The notes below the pieces were generated by a model. That model was not told the origin of the DNA. It searched no databases and saw only the letters and a list, made by a program, of their open reading frames with translations. From Combretum micranthum (lineage: Eukaryota > Streptophyta > Magnoliopsida > Myrtales > Combretaceae): DNA of 64,000 nucleotides. The DNA lies in NCBI GenBank assembly GCA_024138025.1, contig JAMXBD010000169.1, positions 1,116,001-1,180,000 of the forward strand, given 5' to 3'. The stretch's first letter is position 1; every line of letters begins with the position of its first letter. Both the position numbers and the translations under genes were made by a program. Shown piece by piece: positions 1 to 10,280 of the stretch.

Positions 1-574
1 TTGATTTGAATTGTGTACAATTTGTCTTAAATTGTATTGATTTTGAAGAGACAAAAATCCTTTGAAAAGGGGAGGTGATTGAGTGATGGTAAGTGTTGCA
101 ATATAGAGTGTACAAATAGGTAGTAATAAGTTGTATTTGTGAATAGTAGAGAATAGTAGACAAGACAATTTAATTACCGATAGTAAGAAAATACGAATAA
201 AAAGCTATAACTGTATTTTTCATAAGCTGGAAAATTATGAAATCTATATTTTTGAAATCCTCATTTTATTTCGATTCGAATGAGTACTCATAAGTAAATT
301 TTCGAAATTCTAGTTTCGGGGCACGCTTTTCTATAATGGGTCTCGGGATGACCCGAAATTAAAAATTTCTAAAAATCTAATATTTTATTGGTTTGAAATA
401 TAATCAAGAACTATATTCAAAATTAATTTTCTTATAAAAGTTTCTTAATTGGAAACCGAGAAAAAGCCGGAATTAGGGTTCCTAGTTCTCACTCCAGTCT
501 TAACCTATTCCGGTTTAGGGTTTTGGTTTCCGGTTCTAGGGTTATCTTGGCTACTTGAAAAACCGGGGTTTACA
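1..574 (-). repeat. 3' LTR of the chromovirus, truncated by window edge
   Basis: Bases 1-574 match about 10366-10939 almost base for base and end in GGGGTTTACA, the same terminus as the other copy (AGGTTTACA). In element orientation this is the first part (U3) of the 3' LTR, starting TGTAAACCCC. The remaining roughly 2.9 kb should lie left of the window. One single-base indel and about 20 substitutions separate the copies. Confidence 0.93.
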
Positions 575-590
575 ACCTACCCACCTTAAA
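575..590 (-). other. Polypurine tract
   Basis: On the minus strand a purine-rich stretch (AAGGTGGGTAGGT) sits directly before the TGTAAACC start of the 3' LTR. This is where plus-strand DNA synthesis is primed in Ty3/gypsy elements. Assignment rests on position and composition. Confidence 0.75.
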
Positions 591-603
591 AAGAGTTTTG
601 TCC

Positions 604-762
604 TCAAAACTGAACTGACGTACCTTGATCCTCAAACAACTCGGGATATTTCCTTCGAATCTCCTCCTCAGCTTCCCAAGTTGCTTCCTCAGAAGCGTGG
701 TTTCTCCACAATACTTTGACATATCGGATTTCTTTATTCCGAAGCTTCTGAGTTTTCTTATC
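604..762 (-). pseudogene. Chromodomain at the integrase C-terminus, frameshifted
   Basis: Fifty-two codons then a TGA at 604-606. The segment contains the motifs YVKVLWRNH and EEATWE followed by an acidic/basic tail, which are typical of the chromodomain that ends pol in Tekay/Del chromoviruses; in that family it is thought to steer integration to heterochromatin through histone marks. It is out of frame with the preceding integrase tail (758-946) by one extra base near 760-763, so in this copy the tail would stop just before the domain. Aromatic cage residues (Y, W) are partly visible. The domain identity is secure by family resemblance; function in this copy is unlikely. Confidence 0.85.
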
Positions 763-1920
763 CAAGATTTCTTACTGGATGCTCTTCATATGTGAGATTT
801 TCTTTTAACCGAATGGGTTCCAATTCCACTATCCGTTCAGGGTCAGGCACATACTTTCTTAGTACCGACACGTGGAACACATTATGAACTCCCGACAAGC
901 TTGGCGGTAAGGCTAGTCGATAAGCTAAATCTCCCACTCTTTCCAAAATCTCAAAGGGTCCAATATACCTTGGGCTTAATTTCCCTTGAGTCGCATCCTC
1001 TTTATGCTCTTGATCGGGTTTATCTTCAGATAGACATGATCGCCCACTTGGAATTCAAGTTCTCTTCTTTTCAAATCCGCCCAACTCTTTTGTCTTTCTT
1101 GAGCTTCTTTCATCTTCTGTTGAATAACCCGGATCTTATCAGCTGCTTCCTGAACCAATTCCGGCCCAATAGTAAGCTTTTCCACATCATCCCAAAACAG
1201 AGGGGACCTACAACGCCGTCCATATAAGCCTTCATAGGGTGGCATCTGAATGGTTGAGTGGTAGCTATTGTTATAGGCAAACTCAATTAGAGGTATGTGA
1301 TTATCCCAACTTCCTTTAAATTCCAATATACATGCTCTCAACATATCCTCTAAGGTCTGAATGGTTCGCTCAGACTGACCATCTGTTTGAGGATGGTAGG
1401 CGGTACTGAAATGCAACTTGGTGCCTAGGCTCTTTTGTAAGCTCGTTCAGAATTTCGAAACAAACCTTGGATCCCGATCTGAAACAATCCCCGCTGGTAT
1501 ACCATGAAGTCGTACAATCTCCCTGATGTAGATCTTAGCCAACTTATCCAGCGAATAGGTCATATTGATCGGTAGGAAGTGTGCTGACTTTGTCAAGCGA
1601 TCCACTATTACCCAGACTGCATCACATCCCGTGGAGGTTCTCGGAAATCCACATACAAAGTCCATTGAGATCTGATCCCATTTCCATTCGGGGATAGGTA
1701 GTGGCTTTAATAATCCTCCTGGCCGTTGATGTTCCACTTTAACTTGCTGACACACGGCACACTTCATAACATAATCCGCCACATCCCTCTTCAAACCATT
1801 CCACCAATAGTGGCTTTTTATGTCTTGATACATTTTTGTACCTCCCGGATGCACAGTGTAACCGGAGTTGTGAGCTTCGCTCATGATTTCCTTTCTCAGT
1901 TCTTCATCTTCCGGTACACA
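758..1920 (-). pseudogene. Integrase of the chromovirus, broken in three places
   Basis: Inserts the cDNA copy into host DNA. Reading from 1884 downward: an HHCC zinc-binding domain (H-x-H before CAVCQQVK), then the DDE core. The first Asp is in ISMDFVCG, the second in VSDRDPRF, and the Glu follows YHPQTDGQSE, so the catalytic triad is present. The C-terminal part (976-1130) has the GDHVYLKI fold motif, and the tail (758-946) carries a [15 protein letters not shown] motif usual in Tekay/Del. Damage: a TGA at 1444-1446 where relatives have Trp, in frame with both neighbours, and a one-base deletion near 968-973 that separates the core from the tail. A further shift leads into the chromodomain. 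Confidence 0.92.
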
Positions 1921-2164
1921 ATCTCCCTTTCATCCTAACACCTCTTCATCATCTAGGGTAAAGTCACTATACTTCCCTTTGAGCACTTCTTCCTTGATCT
2001 TCTTTATACTTCATCATATCTTTGAGCTTCCTTAATCCTGTCGATCAAGGTGGGTTCCATGACCAAATTTGCGATCTCCATTTCGACATCTTGCCCTACG
2101 AACTCAATTCTTAACCTTTCGAATTCCTTATAGCTTTTTTTCTGTGATTAGGGCTGCTACTTCT

Positions 2165-2600
2165 CCGTAACTCTTTCTGCTCAAGGCATCACACAGCATT
2201 TACCTTTCCCGGGCAGTAATTGATTCCCAAGTCATAGTCCTTTATGAGTTCCAACCACCGTCTCTGCCTCATGTTCAACTTTTTGTGTGAACAAATATTT
2301 GAGACTCTTATGATCTGTGTACACTTCACACCTTTGTCCATACAAATAATGTCTCCATAACTTCAAGGCAAAAACCACAGCAGCCAACTCCAAATCGTGT
2401 GTAGGATAGTTTGCTCATGAGGCCTTAATTGTTGGAGGCATAAGCAATGACTTTTCCCTTCTTGCATCAACACATCCAAGGCCATTCCTGGAGGCGTCAC
2501 TATGCACTGTGTAAGGTTTTTCGGGGTCAGGCAATACCAAAATTGGAGCTGACACAAGCGTTGTTTCAACTCTTGGAAACTTTGCTCCCCCTTATATGTC
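2165..2600 (-). pseudogene. RNase H domain of the chromovirus, multiply frameshifted
   Basis: Degrades the RNA strand during reverse transcription. No single frame stays open, but reading the minus strand in changing frames shows the expected landmarks in order: HSDAS (first catalytic Asp), [14 protein letters not shown] (Glu), [10 protein letters not shown] (Asp), [11 protein letters not shown] and the final DALSRK. At least three small indels lie between about 2200 and 2590. The domain follows RT and precedes integrase, as in all Ty3/gypsy elements. Confidence 0.85.
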
Positions 2601-3993
2601 TACACAAACTTCTCATTCTTTTGTGTTAGCTGTGTCAGAGGTTTGGCGATTTTAGAGAAATCCTTTACAAATTTGCGGTAGTAACCGGCCAAACCTAGGA
2701 AGCTTCTTACTTCAGTTACCGTTTCGGGTTGTTTCCATTCCACCACAGCCTTAATCTTTTCAGGGTCTACTGATATTCCTTCTCCCGTCACTACATGTTC
2801 AAGAAAAGATATCCTGTCCAACCAAAAATCACACTTGGATAGCTTGGCGTACATCTTATTTTCTCTTAAAGTTTGTAACATCATCCATAGGTGCTCCTCA
2901 TGTAGTTCCCTGGTTTTTGAATAGATCAAAATATCATCTATGAACACAATTACACACTTATCCAAGAGTGGTTTGTAGGCTCGGTTCATGAGGTCCATAA
3001 ATGCAGTTGGTGCATTGGTTAACCCAAATAGCATCACCAAGAACTCATCGTGTCGTACCATGTACGAAAGGCTGTCTTAGGCACATCTTCCAGCTTTATT
3101 CTCAACTGGTGATAACCCGAGCGCAAATCAATGCGCGAGAACACACTCGCCCCTTGAAGCTGGTCAAAGAGGTCATCAATCCTTGGAAGGCAGTATCGAT
3201 TCTTGATTGTGACGTTATTCAATTCCTGATAATCGATACATAACCTCATAGACCCGTCCTTCTTCTTTACAAACAACACCGGTGCGCCCCATGGCGATAC
3301 GCTGGGTCTTATAAATCCTTGATCCAAAAGCTCTTGCAATTGGGTTTTCAATTCCTTTAATTCCACCGGGGCCATCCGGTATGGTGCCTTTGATATTGGT
3401 TCTGTACTCGGGGCTAGAGCGATTTCAAAATCAATTTCTCTTTTTGGTGGTAAACCGGGTAAGACTTCGGGAAATACATCCTCAAACTCATTTACCACGG
3501 GTATGTCTCTCTTCTCTCCTTTCTCCTCTCTAACCCAAGCATCTTCTATTGGCACAATTTCCTCATCTTCCATCATTAATTCAAAAGAGCTTAATCCGGA
3601 GTCTCTTCGTACCGTGGTCTCCGCAAGGAAGTCTACTCTCTCCTTCCTGTGGTTGTCAAAACTTATCATTTTCCGTTGACAATCCACAATGGCCTTAACC
3701 TTACTGAGCCAACTCATACCAAGGATAACTTCATACTTACTTACCTCCAATACTATCAAGTCACTTGCGGAGATATGTCCTTGGATTTCCAGCAAACAAT
3801 CCTTTATTATCTCTCGGGTCGACACGACACTACCCGTAGCTATCTTAATCCTTAAGCTTGTGGTTGTCATGGCTATTGGTAGTCCAAGCTGCTTAGCCAA
3901 GCTGGTAGTGATAAAGGAGTGGGTTGCTCCCGTGTCAAACAGCACATGAGCTTCACTCCCATTCACTCTTATGCGTCCTGTCACCATAAACAT
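2600..3993 (-). pseudogene. Protease and reverse transcriptase of the chromovirus, frameshifted
   Basis: Two overlapping frames. The first (3993 to 3034, 319 codons) begins with the aspartic protease: the catalytic DTGA is at residues 20-23 and the flap and AMS/GMSWL region follow. After an acidic linker the RT fingers begin near [11 protein letters not shown], with the motifs [13 protein letters not shown] and [12 protein letters not shown]. One base is gained or lost around 3035-3061; RT then continues in the second frame (3061 to 2600, 153 codons). There FGLTNAP and the catalytic FIDDILIYS (residues 40-48, equivalent to YVDD) are intact, followed by the thumb and [13 protein letters not shown] stop just before 2600 ends the frame ahead of RNase H. 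Apart from the shifts the catalytic residues look sound. Confidence 0.93.
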
Positions 3994-4133
3994 TTATCAC
4001 TACTTATCTCTAATCACCACAACAGCTATCTATTCCTAGGTTTCCGAATCTCAGCTTTTCCTCTTTCACAGTTTTAATTTCCTTTTTAAAACTTGTTAGG
4101 AAAACAAAGAACTTTTATCTAAAAAGGAACTTG

Positions 4134-4784
4134 TTACTGACCTGTCACCAAGCCGCCATCTACATCATCGCCTTGGTCCAGTGCGGCCAGCTCCATGCCT
4201 TCCTCCTCATCTTCTTCAATCATCCATTGGCCTTCAAAGTTGTATAGCCGCATCCCATGCATGGCCGAAGCTGCACGGCTTCCACCCTTGCTGTCAGATC
4301 GTAAGGTGTTATCATTTCCCGGATTTCCATAAGGCCGGGTAGCCATACTTTTCCGTTGAGGGCACTCGGAGGTCACGTGCCCCTTTTCCTTGCAAAGGAA
4401 GCAGGTTATTGCCATTTTCTTCGGGCAAGCATAGACTAGATGGCCTGCCTCGCCACAGAAGAAGCACTTGCCCTTCAGCTGTGGGCACTGTCTTGGATAG
4501 TGGCTTCCTTTACACTTCCAACAAGTAATGTTGGGCTTGGTTTGGTTGAACTTTCCACCATTGTTATCCTTAAATCCATGGTAAGGCTTGAATCTTTTCC
4601 CTTTATAGCTTGAGCCGGAGGCGTCAAATTGCCTTTTTTCGAACACTCTCTTGTCCGACTCAACATGCTTCCTCTTCTTAGTCCCTTCAAGCAACCGGGC
4701 CTTCTCAATTACCTCGAGGTAAGTCGGCAAACCAGATTCCTCTATCTTCATCCTTAGGTCTTCATCGAGACCTTCCAAGAACAC
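4134..4784 (-). pseudogene. Gag C-terminal part with three zinc knuckles
   Basis: Nucleocapsid half of gag, which packages element RNA. Three CCHC knuckles are visible at residues 88-100 (C-x2-C-x3-H-x4-C), 107-120 and 128-141 (both C-x2-C-x4-H-x4-C); three in a row fits Tekay/Del gag. A basic stretch (TKKRKH) precedes them and an acidic tail (DEEEG) follows. The first residue is read from GTG and is not a true start: the segment continues gag from 4917-5417 in another frame, with damage at about 4785-4916 (at least two shifts or stops). It ends about 140 bp before the protease frame. Confidence 0.9.
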
Positions 4785-4916
4785 TTGTTTTTGCAGTTCC
4801 TCACTGTTTTTGTAAGATTCAGGAGCATACTACAGCAGGTGATTGAGTTCCGTCTCATATTTCTCAATCGTTCTGCCTCACTGTTTCACATGCAAGAAAT
4901 CGGCACTATATCTCAC

Positions 4917-5417
4917 TCAAAGGCTGGCAGGAAAGTAGTTCTCCAGGAACTCCCTGCGAAAGGTCTCCCAACTAATCGGGGGTGCCAAACTTCTCCGCTT
5001 CGATTCCCACCATACTCGGGCATTATATCTCAGCATATAGGTGCCATACTCTAGTCGGAGATATGGTGGAGTCTCATAAGCTGCAAAGGAGCGCTCAATT
5101 TGCGCTAACCAATCCTCTGCTTCGTCGGGCTTTCCAAATGCCCCTTCGAAATAGCGATTGCTCTTTATGAAGTCGGGGAGAGAACTCCTTTGATATCCTC
5201 TTTGTGGTGGAGGGGGTGGATAGCAGGCATTATAAGATTGCTCCTCTTGTGGTAAGGGAATCTCTGCTTGCATTCCCCTATATGGCGGGGGTGGTGGAGG
5301 TGGTGGCAAAGGTGCTGAATCCCTTATACTGGGTTCGGGATTCTGAGGTTGGTTTTTATTTTGATTTTGGATGAATGCTGCAAACATGTTTGTTAAATGC
5401 CCAATTACATTCATCAT
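4917..5417 (-). pseudogene. Gag N-terminal and capsid part
   Basis: Forms the particle shell. The ATG at 5417 is the first in the frame; the frame is open up to a TAA at 5544-5546, so the true start could have been upstream and lost. Residues 1-90 are low complexity, with two proline runs (PLPPPPPPPPY and YPPPPPQRGY). The Retrotrans_gag core follows: PDFIKSNRYFEG, then EAEDWLAQIERSF, then FRREFLENYFPASL at the end. The frame fails after FPASL and the nucleocapsid continues in a different frame from 4784. Confidence 0.88.
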
Positions 5418-5546
5418 TGCTGCTTGGGGATCGAGCTGAGCAGCTTCAGGTGGGTTAGCATAGGAATGGTCTGGCTGGTTTGCGCTGCTAGCCTCGTTCG
5501 GGAGTGGTTCTTGCTCCCTATTTGGTTTCTTCGGTTTCGACTGTTA

Positions 5547-6144
5547 CATAATGTCTTAATAAGTTTTATTTCTTCTTAAAGTTTTGTGATTTATAAAACT
5601 TTGATTAAGGAATTCGTGAAAATTTTAGGAATAAATTTAAAGAACTAAGAATTCACAAAGATCCAAGGAAATCAAAATTTCAAATTGTCCACAAAAGGCT
5701 CTTAGAGCAAAGAAATCATAATAAGCAAAGAATTTCTAAATCAAGTGATGATATGAATGGGAATATGCTTATGCAATTAAGTATAGTGAATGCAATATAC
5801 TACTAATGCAAAAGTATAATGCGTGCAAAACTTCATTCTTGGAATCAACATAATACTTCATTGATTTGATGTGCCATACAAGAGTTGTTTTACAAATAAG
5901 CTTATAAAATTTGGCAACACAAATCTAACCTTCCGATATAAACCGATAATGTCTATCTAACAACATCTAGAGACATAGAAAGGAAAAGAAAGGAAAGACA
6001 ACATACTAACTATGAAGAGATTCTAAGGTAAATTGGCATCCCGCATTGCCTACTAAATCAAAAGAAATACTATTGGACTCTATGGGATACTCGACCCTAT
6101 TCCTCAATGGCTCACTCGGAGTCGTCTGGTGTGGGGCTAGGGGG
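5547..6144 (-). other. AT-rich spacer between the extra ORF and gag
   Basis: About 600 bp without a credible ORF on either strand. On the minus strand an acceptor-like T-rich tract ending TGTAACAG lies near 5541-5550, just before the gag frame opens, so gag could be expressed from a spliced RNA, but I cannot assign a donor. Nothing else stands out. Confidence 0.5.
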
Positions 6145-7254
6145 TCATCCTTGGCTAGAAGATCCTCCTTCATCCTTTCGGATGAACTGGCTTAGGTATG
6201 CCCTCACGGTTAATCTCCTTCTCCTAGCGGGTCGGGCTAAGGGCTCCGGTTCTTCTTCTTCCTCTTCTTCCCTCATTACCTGATCTTCCATTTGATTTCT
6301 TCCTTCCCTAAAAATTCCATCATTGGATCCATTCCTATTTCCCATTTCTCTATCCACTTCTCTCCCAGCTTCCTCCCATATCCTGTTCCATATATCCCTG
6401 AATTCACCCATTATATCATCCTCTTCATCCATCCTCGCTAAAGGTTCCTGGACTACTGGCTCGGGGGCTATGGCATCAACCTCAGGGGGACGCTCACATA
6501 CCGGGTATATGTCCTTCCACATGGTGGGGTCGAACTCTGGTTCCATCCTCCCACTGTCAGGTATGTCAAGATCCCTATCAAAATCCCATATGATTTGTTC
6601 TGGTAATTGATTGGGATGTTTAGGAGCTATGGCTGGAGGGGTAGAAGATCTAGGTATTTCTTCCTCTATCCAATTCGGGTCGTCCTCAGGATCTTCTTCC
6701 TCCTCAGATTCATCCACCTCATTATCTTCTTCCTCATTATTCCTTTCATTCGCATCTTCTCCTTCAACAACCGGGGCATTAATCAAATGCACTCCTCCAT
6801 TTCCTACTTGTGGGGCTGGTGCTCCTCCTAGGAATGGTATAAGATCAAGATACCTAGCTTGCCATACTATGTGATTTCTGGCATTCACAAGATTCCATTC
6901 CCTATGGTCATCAAGATCATCATGGGCATGCACATAGAGAGGTCCTATACCATGCCACATCCTAAAGTCTGGGTGGGTGGGGTTCCCTTCATTCTTTAAG
7001 ATAAAAGTGGCTTCCCTCAGCATCGGTTCGCCAACATACCCCACCATTACCCTTTCCAGGGTATAGATAGTCTCCATAATGGTCCATCTCCTCCTTCTAA
7101 TCGGATCATATCTTAGTTGATCTATTACTGATGTCCATCTTGTATACCTTAGACCTTCCTTCCACAATTTATACATCTCCTTTATAGTTCTAGGTCGTTG
7201 CACTAATGCAAAGTCTTCGCACAACACCCTTCATCTTAGCCGATATTCCACCAT
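6145..7254 (-). pseudogene. Extra ORF between 5' LTR and gag, unknown function
   Basis: An open frame of 360 codons (7227-6145) that continues upstream to an ATG at 7252-7254 if one in-frame TGA (7231-7233, probably from CGA) is read through. It is in sense orientation with gag-pol. I do not recognise the product. The first 150 residues look globular, with many aromatic and basic residues (EMYKLWKEG, RRRRWTIMETIY, FRMWHGIGPLYVHAHDD). The middle is a long acidic, low-complexity region (NEEEDNEVDESEEEEDPEDD). After further acidic and Pro-rich sequence a basic patch (RPARRRRLTV, possible nuclear signal) lies near the C-terminus. No zinc knuckle, protease or transmembrane segment is visible. An extra ORF before gag is known from Ogre/Tat elements; I know of none as standard for Tekay chromoviruses. 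Confidence 0.75.
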
Positions 7255-7420
7255 AGTCTCATTCAGGCTTTTTGTGAAGTTTCTAGCCCTTTCACGGGTT
7301 TCACCAAAAGAAACCTACAACAAGAAAACTACTAATTAGCCTAGCTTTAACTCCATTTCATCCTAGTTACATAATTCTAGGTTCGGTTTTAAACTCTATT
7401 GTCATGCTTAATAACCTAGT
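7255..7420 (-). other. Untranslated leader of the chromovirus
   Basis: Between the primer site and the extra ORF. On the minus strand a pyrimidine-rich tract ending TTCTTGTTGTAG lies near 7316-7330, a good plant 3' splice-site look-alike. Downstream of it the frame of the extra ORF is open, so a spliced leader is possible but unproven. Confidence 0.4.
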
Positions 7421-7432
7421 GTTCTGATACAA
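7421..7432 (-). other. Primer binding site, initiator tRNA-Met type, degenerate
   Basis: On the minus strand TTGTATCAGAAC lies 8 bp inside the 5' LTR end. It matches the usual plant tRNA-iMet primer site TGGTATCAGAGC at 10 of 12 bases. This sets the polarity of the element and fits a chromovirus. Confidence 0.75.
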
Positions 7433-8040
7433 ACTTAAATTGTCACGCCCCATAAGGTACCCTAAACGTAACAGTCCGCCACATACCATATAAGATACCC
7501 AAATTACCGCCTTAGTCTTTCAGAAGTCTCATATAGATGTAAGGCGTACCTTTACAACAATAGAGTACAAGTCCAAATGGAGATAAAAGCTTAATTTGGC
7601 ATGCATTAGCAGTAGGATATAATTCATGAAACATAAATAAATATTACATAATCTAAGGGGCATTCCCCCGTAAAAGAATAATTAATGGTCATATACAGTC
7701 ATTCAAGTCTTAGAAGTTTCCTATGGAAGTCTAATACAGAAAATCCAACTTCTAGGGGAAACTCCTAGCTTTTGTACCTGTGCAGCCGGGTCACGTCGCC
7801 TAAGCCACAAATGGGATAGCTGCAAAAGGAATGGACTGTAGGGACGTAAGCTAACTAGCTTGGTGAGTGTAATCTTCCACAATAACATTCATATCACATC
7901 AATTCAAGCAAGTTATTAATCAAGCAAGTGTATGCACCAAACACGTGAGTTCAACATACATATGACCAACCGGAAATCATATGTGGATGACTTGCGCCCT
8001 CCATCCCGGGTTAGCAGATTAACGAATACTGCGGTACTAT

Positions 8041-8188
8041 CATTATGCCGTTTATGGTTCACCGTTAACCTACGATCATTCGATATCGTTTATGGATCAC
8101 GATTAACCTACGATTATTCGATATCGTTTATGGATCACGATTAACCTATGATTATTCGATATCGTTTATGGATCATAATTAACCTACA
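8041..8188. repeat. LTR minisatellite, about four 38-bp units
   Basis: Imperfect tandem units sharing CGTTTATGGATCACGATTAA with a period of about 38 bp; the first unit is the most diverged. Related arrays sit at the same place in the other long LTRs of this type (16528-16620 and 62200-62327). Confidence 0.8.
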
Positions 8189-10198
8189 AATGCTAATGCT
8201 CCTTCCCAGTATGATATGCACGTGTCAAATTGGCATTAGTCCAAGTAGATGATTAAGTCATTTTATTTAGGCGATCAAACAATTTCTCAGATAATCCATC
8301 ATAGCTAACTACATAACCAAAATTTATCACCAGGTTTTATTATTCTTAATTTGAGTTCTCACATCATCATCAATCATACAATTTCCCATTATTTTCCATC
8401 ATTCATATTTCATTTATTTAGCCTGCATTCCAGTGCACTACTTTACAAGCACATACAATAAATGAATCGGGAAGAAAACTCACTCCGCCATAGGTTCGCC
8501 TTTCTTCTAGTAATAATGATCCGGAGGCAAAGAGTCAACGTCCTTGGGTTCACCTATTCATATAAGAAATACCCTAATAAGTATTCTACCATCTTAGGAT
8601 ACTAAAACTCTAAGAAAACTTAGTGAAATAGAAATTCGCATCATTTTCAAAGCCCGATTTAAAATGGCCATAACTTGGTCGTTTTAAGTCGGAATTTCGC
8701 AAATTTTATATCGATTTCTATCTACTTCGGAAGAGCTTTCTAAATATGAAGTTTAAATCAAGTTTTGAAAATATCTAAGCCTCAGAAATGAGGGATCAGA
8801 TCTATACAGCGGGTATATTGATTCCGAAAATGCGGTTTTTATGAATGCACTTGAAATTCCTAAGTACAAAATGAAACTAAATGCCATGGTAATGATTTTC
8901 CCTATCATGAATGTCATGATATGAACTCTAATGAGCCTAAGTTCTCATAAATTTTTAGACTCAAAGAATTTAAATAAACTTTATCTTAGAAAACCATTTC
9001 ATGCTATTGTTTAACAAGTGAGTTCACTACACTTGGTCACACCTACTTATTATAAGGATTTTCTTTAAGAAAACTACACTTTGTTTAAAGAAATTTTGAC
9101 CCTTATATTAGTTATATCCTAAGGTCTTTATTTCTTTAATAAAATCTTCATTTATAAACTTTTAAGTGGGTCTTTTACTAGGGTGGTTCCAAAAATCCGA
9201 ATTTAGAAAATTTCATTTTAAAGTTGATTCCTTCAAGCAAAATGTATTTTATACTTAATACTTTAAGTATTTACTTTACCTATACCCTAAGGACTTTATT
9301 TATTTAAGAAAATACCATTTTTGAAGTTGGAAAACTAGTGTTTTCTAGCCATCTATCCATTATTACGAATTTTGCCTACAATACTTTTAGCTCAAAACTT
9401 CTATTGGATTTCATCTCTTGTTTCCAACATTTTCTTTAGTAAAAACTCATTTAGACTCATGAAAAATATTACCAAACATTATCTATCACCTATAGGCCTC
9501 ATTTTTCTTGTAAAACACATGTTTAAAAGTTGGTAGATGGGTTTTTAAACTAGGTTTCACAAGTCATCCGAATTTACACAAGTTCATTTCTTGAAAAGTG
9601 TTTTCCTTTTTGGTATTATTAACTCATCTACCTATAGATCTATATACTAGGAAGGTTATTTACTAAGGACAAAAACATTAAAAACCATTAATGCACATAA
9701 ACTCAAAATAATGATGAGATCTTAAATGCCTACATGAATATGAGTAATAAAATGGTAGATCTACTATATCAAGTGCTTAAATAAGTTTTGAAAACATAAA
9801 AACTATATTTTTATAAACGATCTTTTGTTCAAAACACTTTTTGATGGAAAATCATAAAGCTTGTGCCTTGAAAGCTCCTTGAAATACAAGATCTCTTAGT
9901 GATGGTTTGGTATTCTTGTTGTTGATATTTCCTTGTCCCTACCAAGAGATCATGGGGACATTTGGTTGGAATATCCAAGAATAACCTAGCCATTACAAAG
10001 ATCTATGAGTAGAAGGAGTAAAAGCTCATTACTTAGAGTAAAATAGGAGATGCAAAAACGAAAATAGAAAGTTGTGTATGTGTGTGGGGGAGCTCTAAAG
10101 CTCACGGCAAAGGAGTGTGTGGGGGAGAGGATTTTGAGAGTTTTACCTTTTGTAAAGTTTGCAAAATGAGAGAATGAAGAAAGAGAGAGAAAATGTAG

Positions 10199-10210
10199 CT
10201 TATATATAAA
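10199..10210 (-). promoter_or_regulatory. TATA box of the 5' LTR
   Basis: TTATATATAAG on the minus strand, followed on that strand by a CT-rich leader (TCTCTCTCTTTCTTC). The same arrangement recurs at 60164-60170 in the plus-strand copy. Transcription should start about 30 bp downstream, near 10170. Confidence 0.7.
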
Positions 10211-10267
10211 ATGAAATTAGGTTAAAATGGAATAAAATAACCTAAAAAATATTGCAAATTGGAGCTT

Positions 10268-10280
10268 GGGGGGGGGGGGG
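10268..10280. repeat. Run of 13 G
   Basis: Uninterrupted G run in the LTR, followed by TGGGG. A shorter one is at the same place in the copy at 18714. Length may be unreliable. Confidence 0.8.

Noticed and set aside
6323..6874. Ser-rich plus-strand frames opposite the extra chromovirus ORF.
   Set aside because: Antisense of its acidic GAA/GAG-rich region; no independent support.
8041..8188. The regular repeats considered as a CRISPR array.
   Set aside because: Units are tandem without unique spacers and lie inside a plant LTR.
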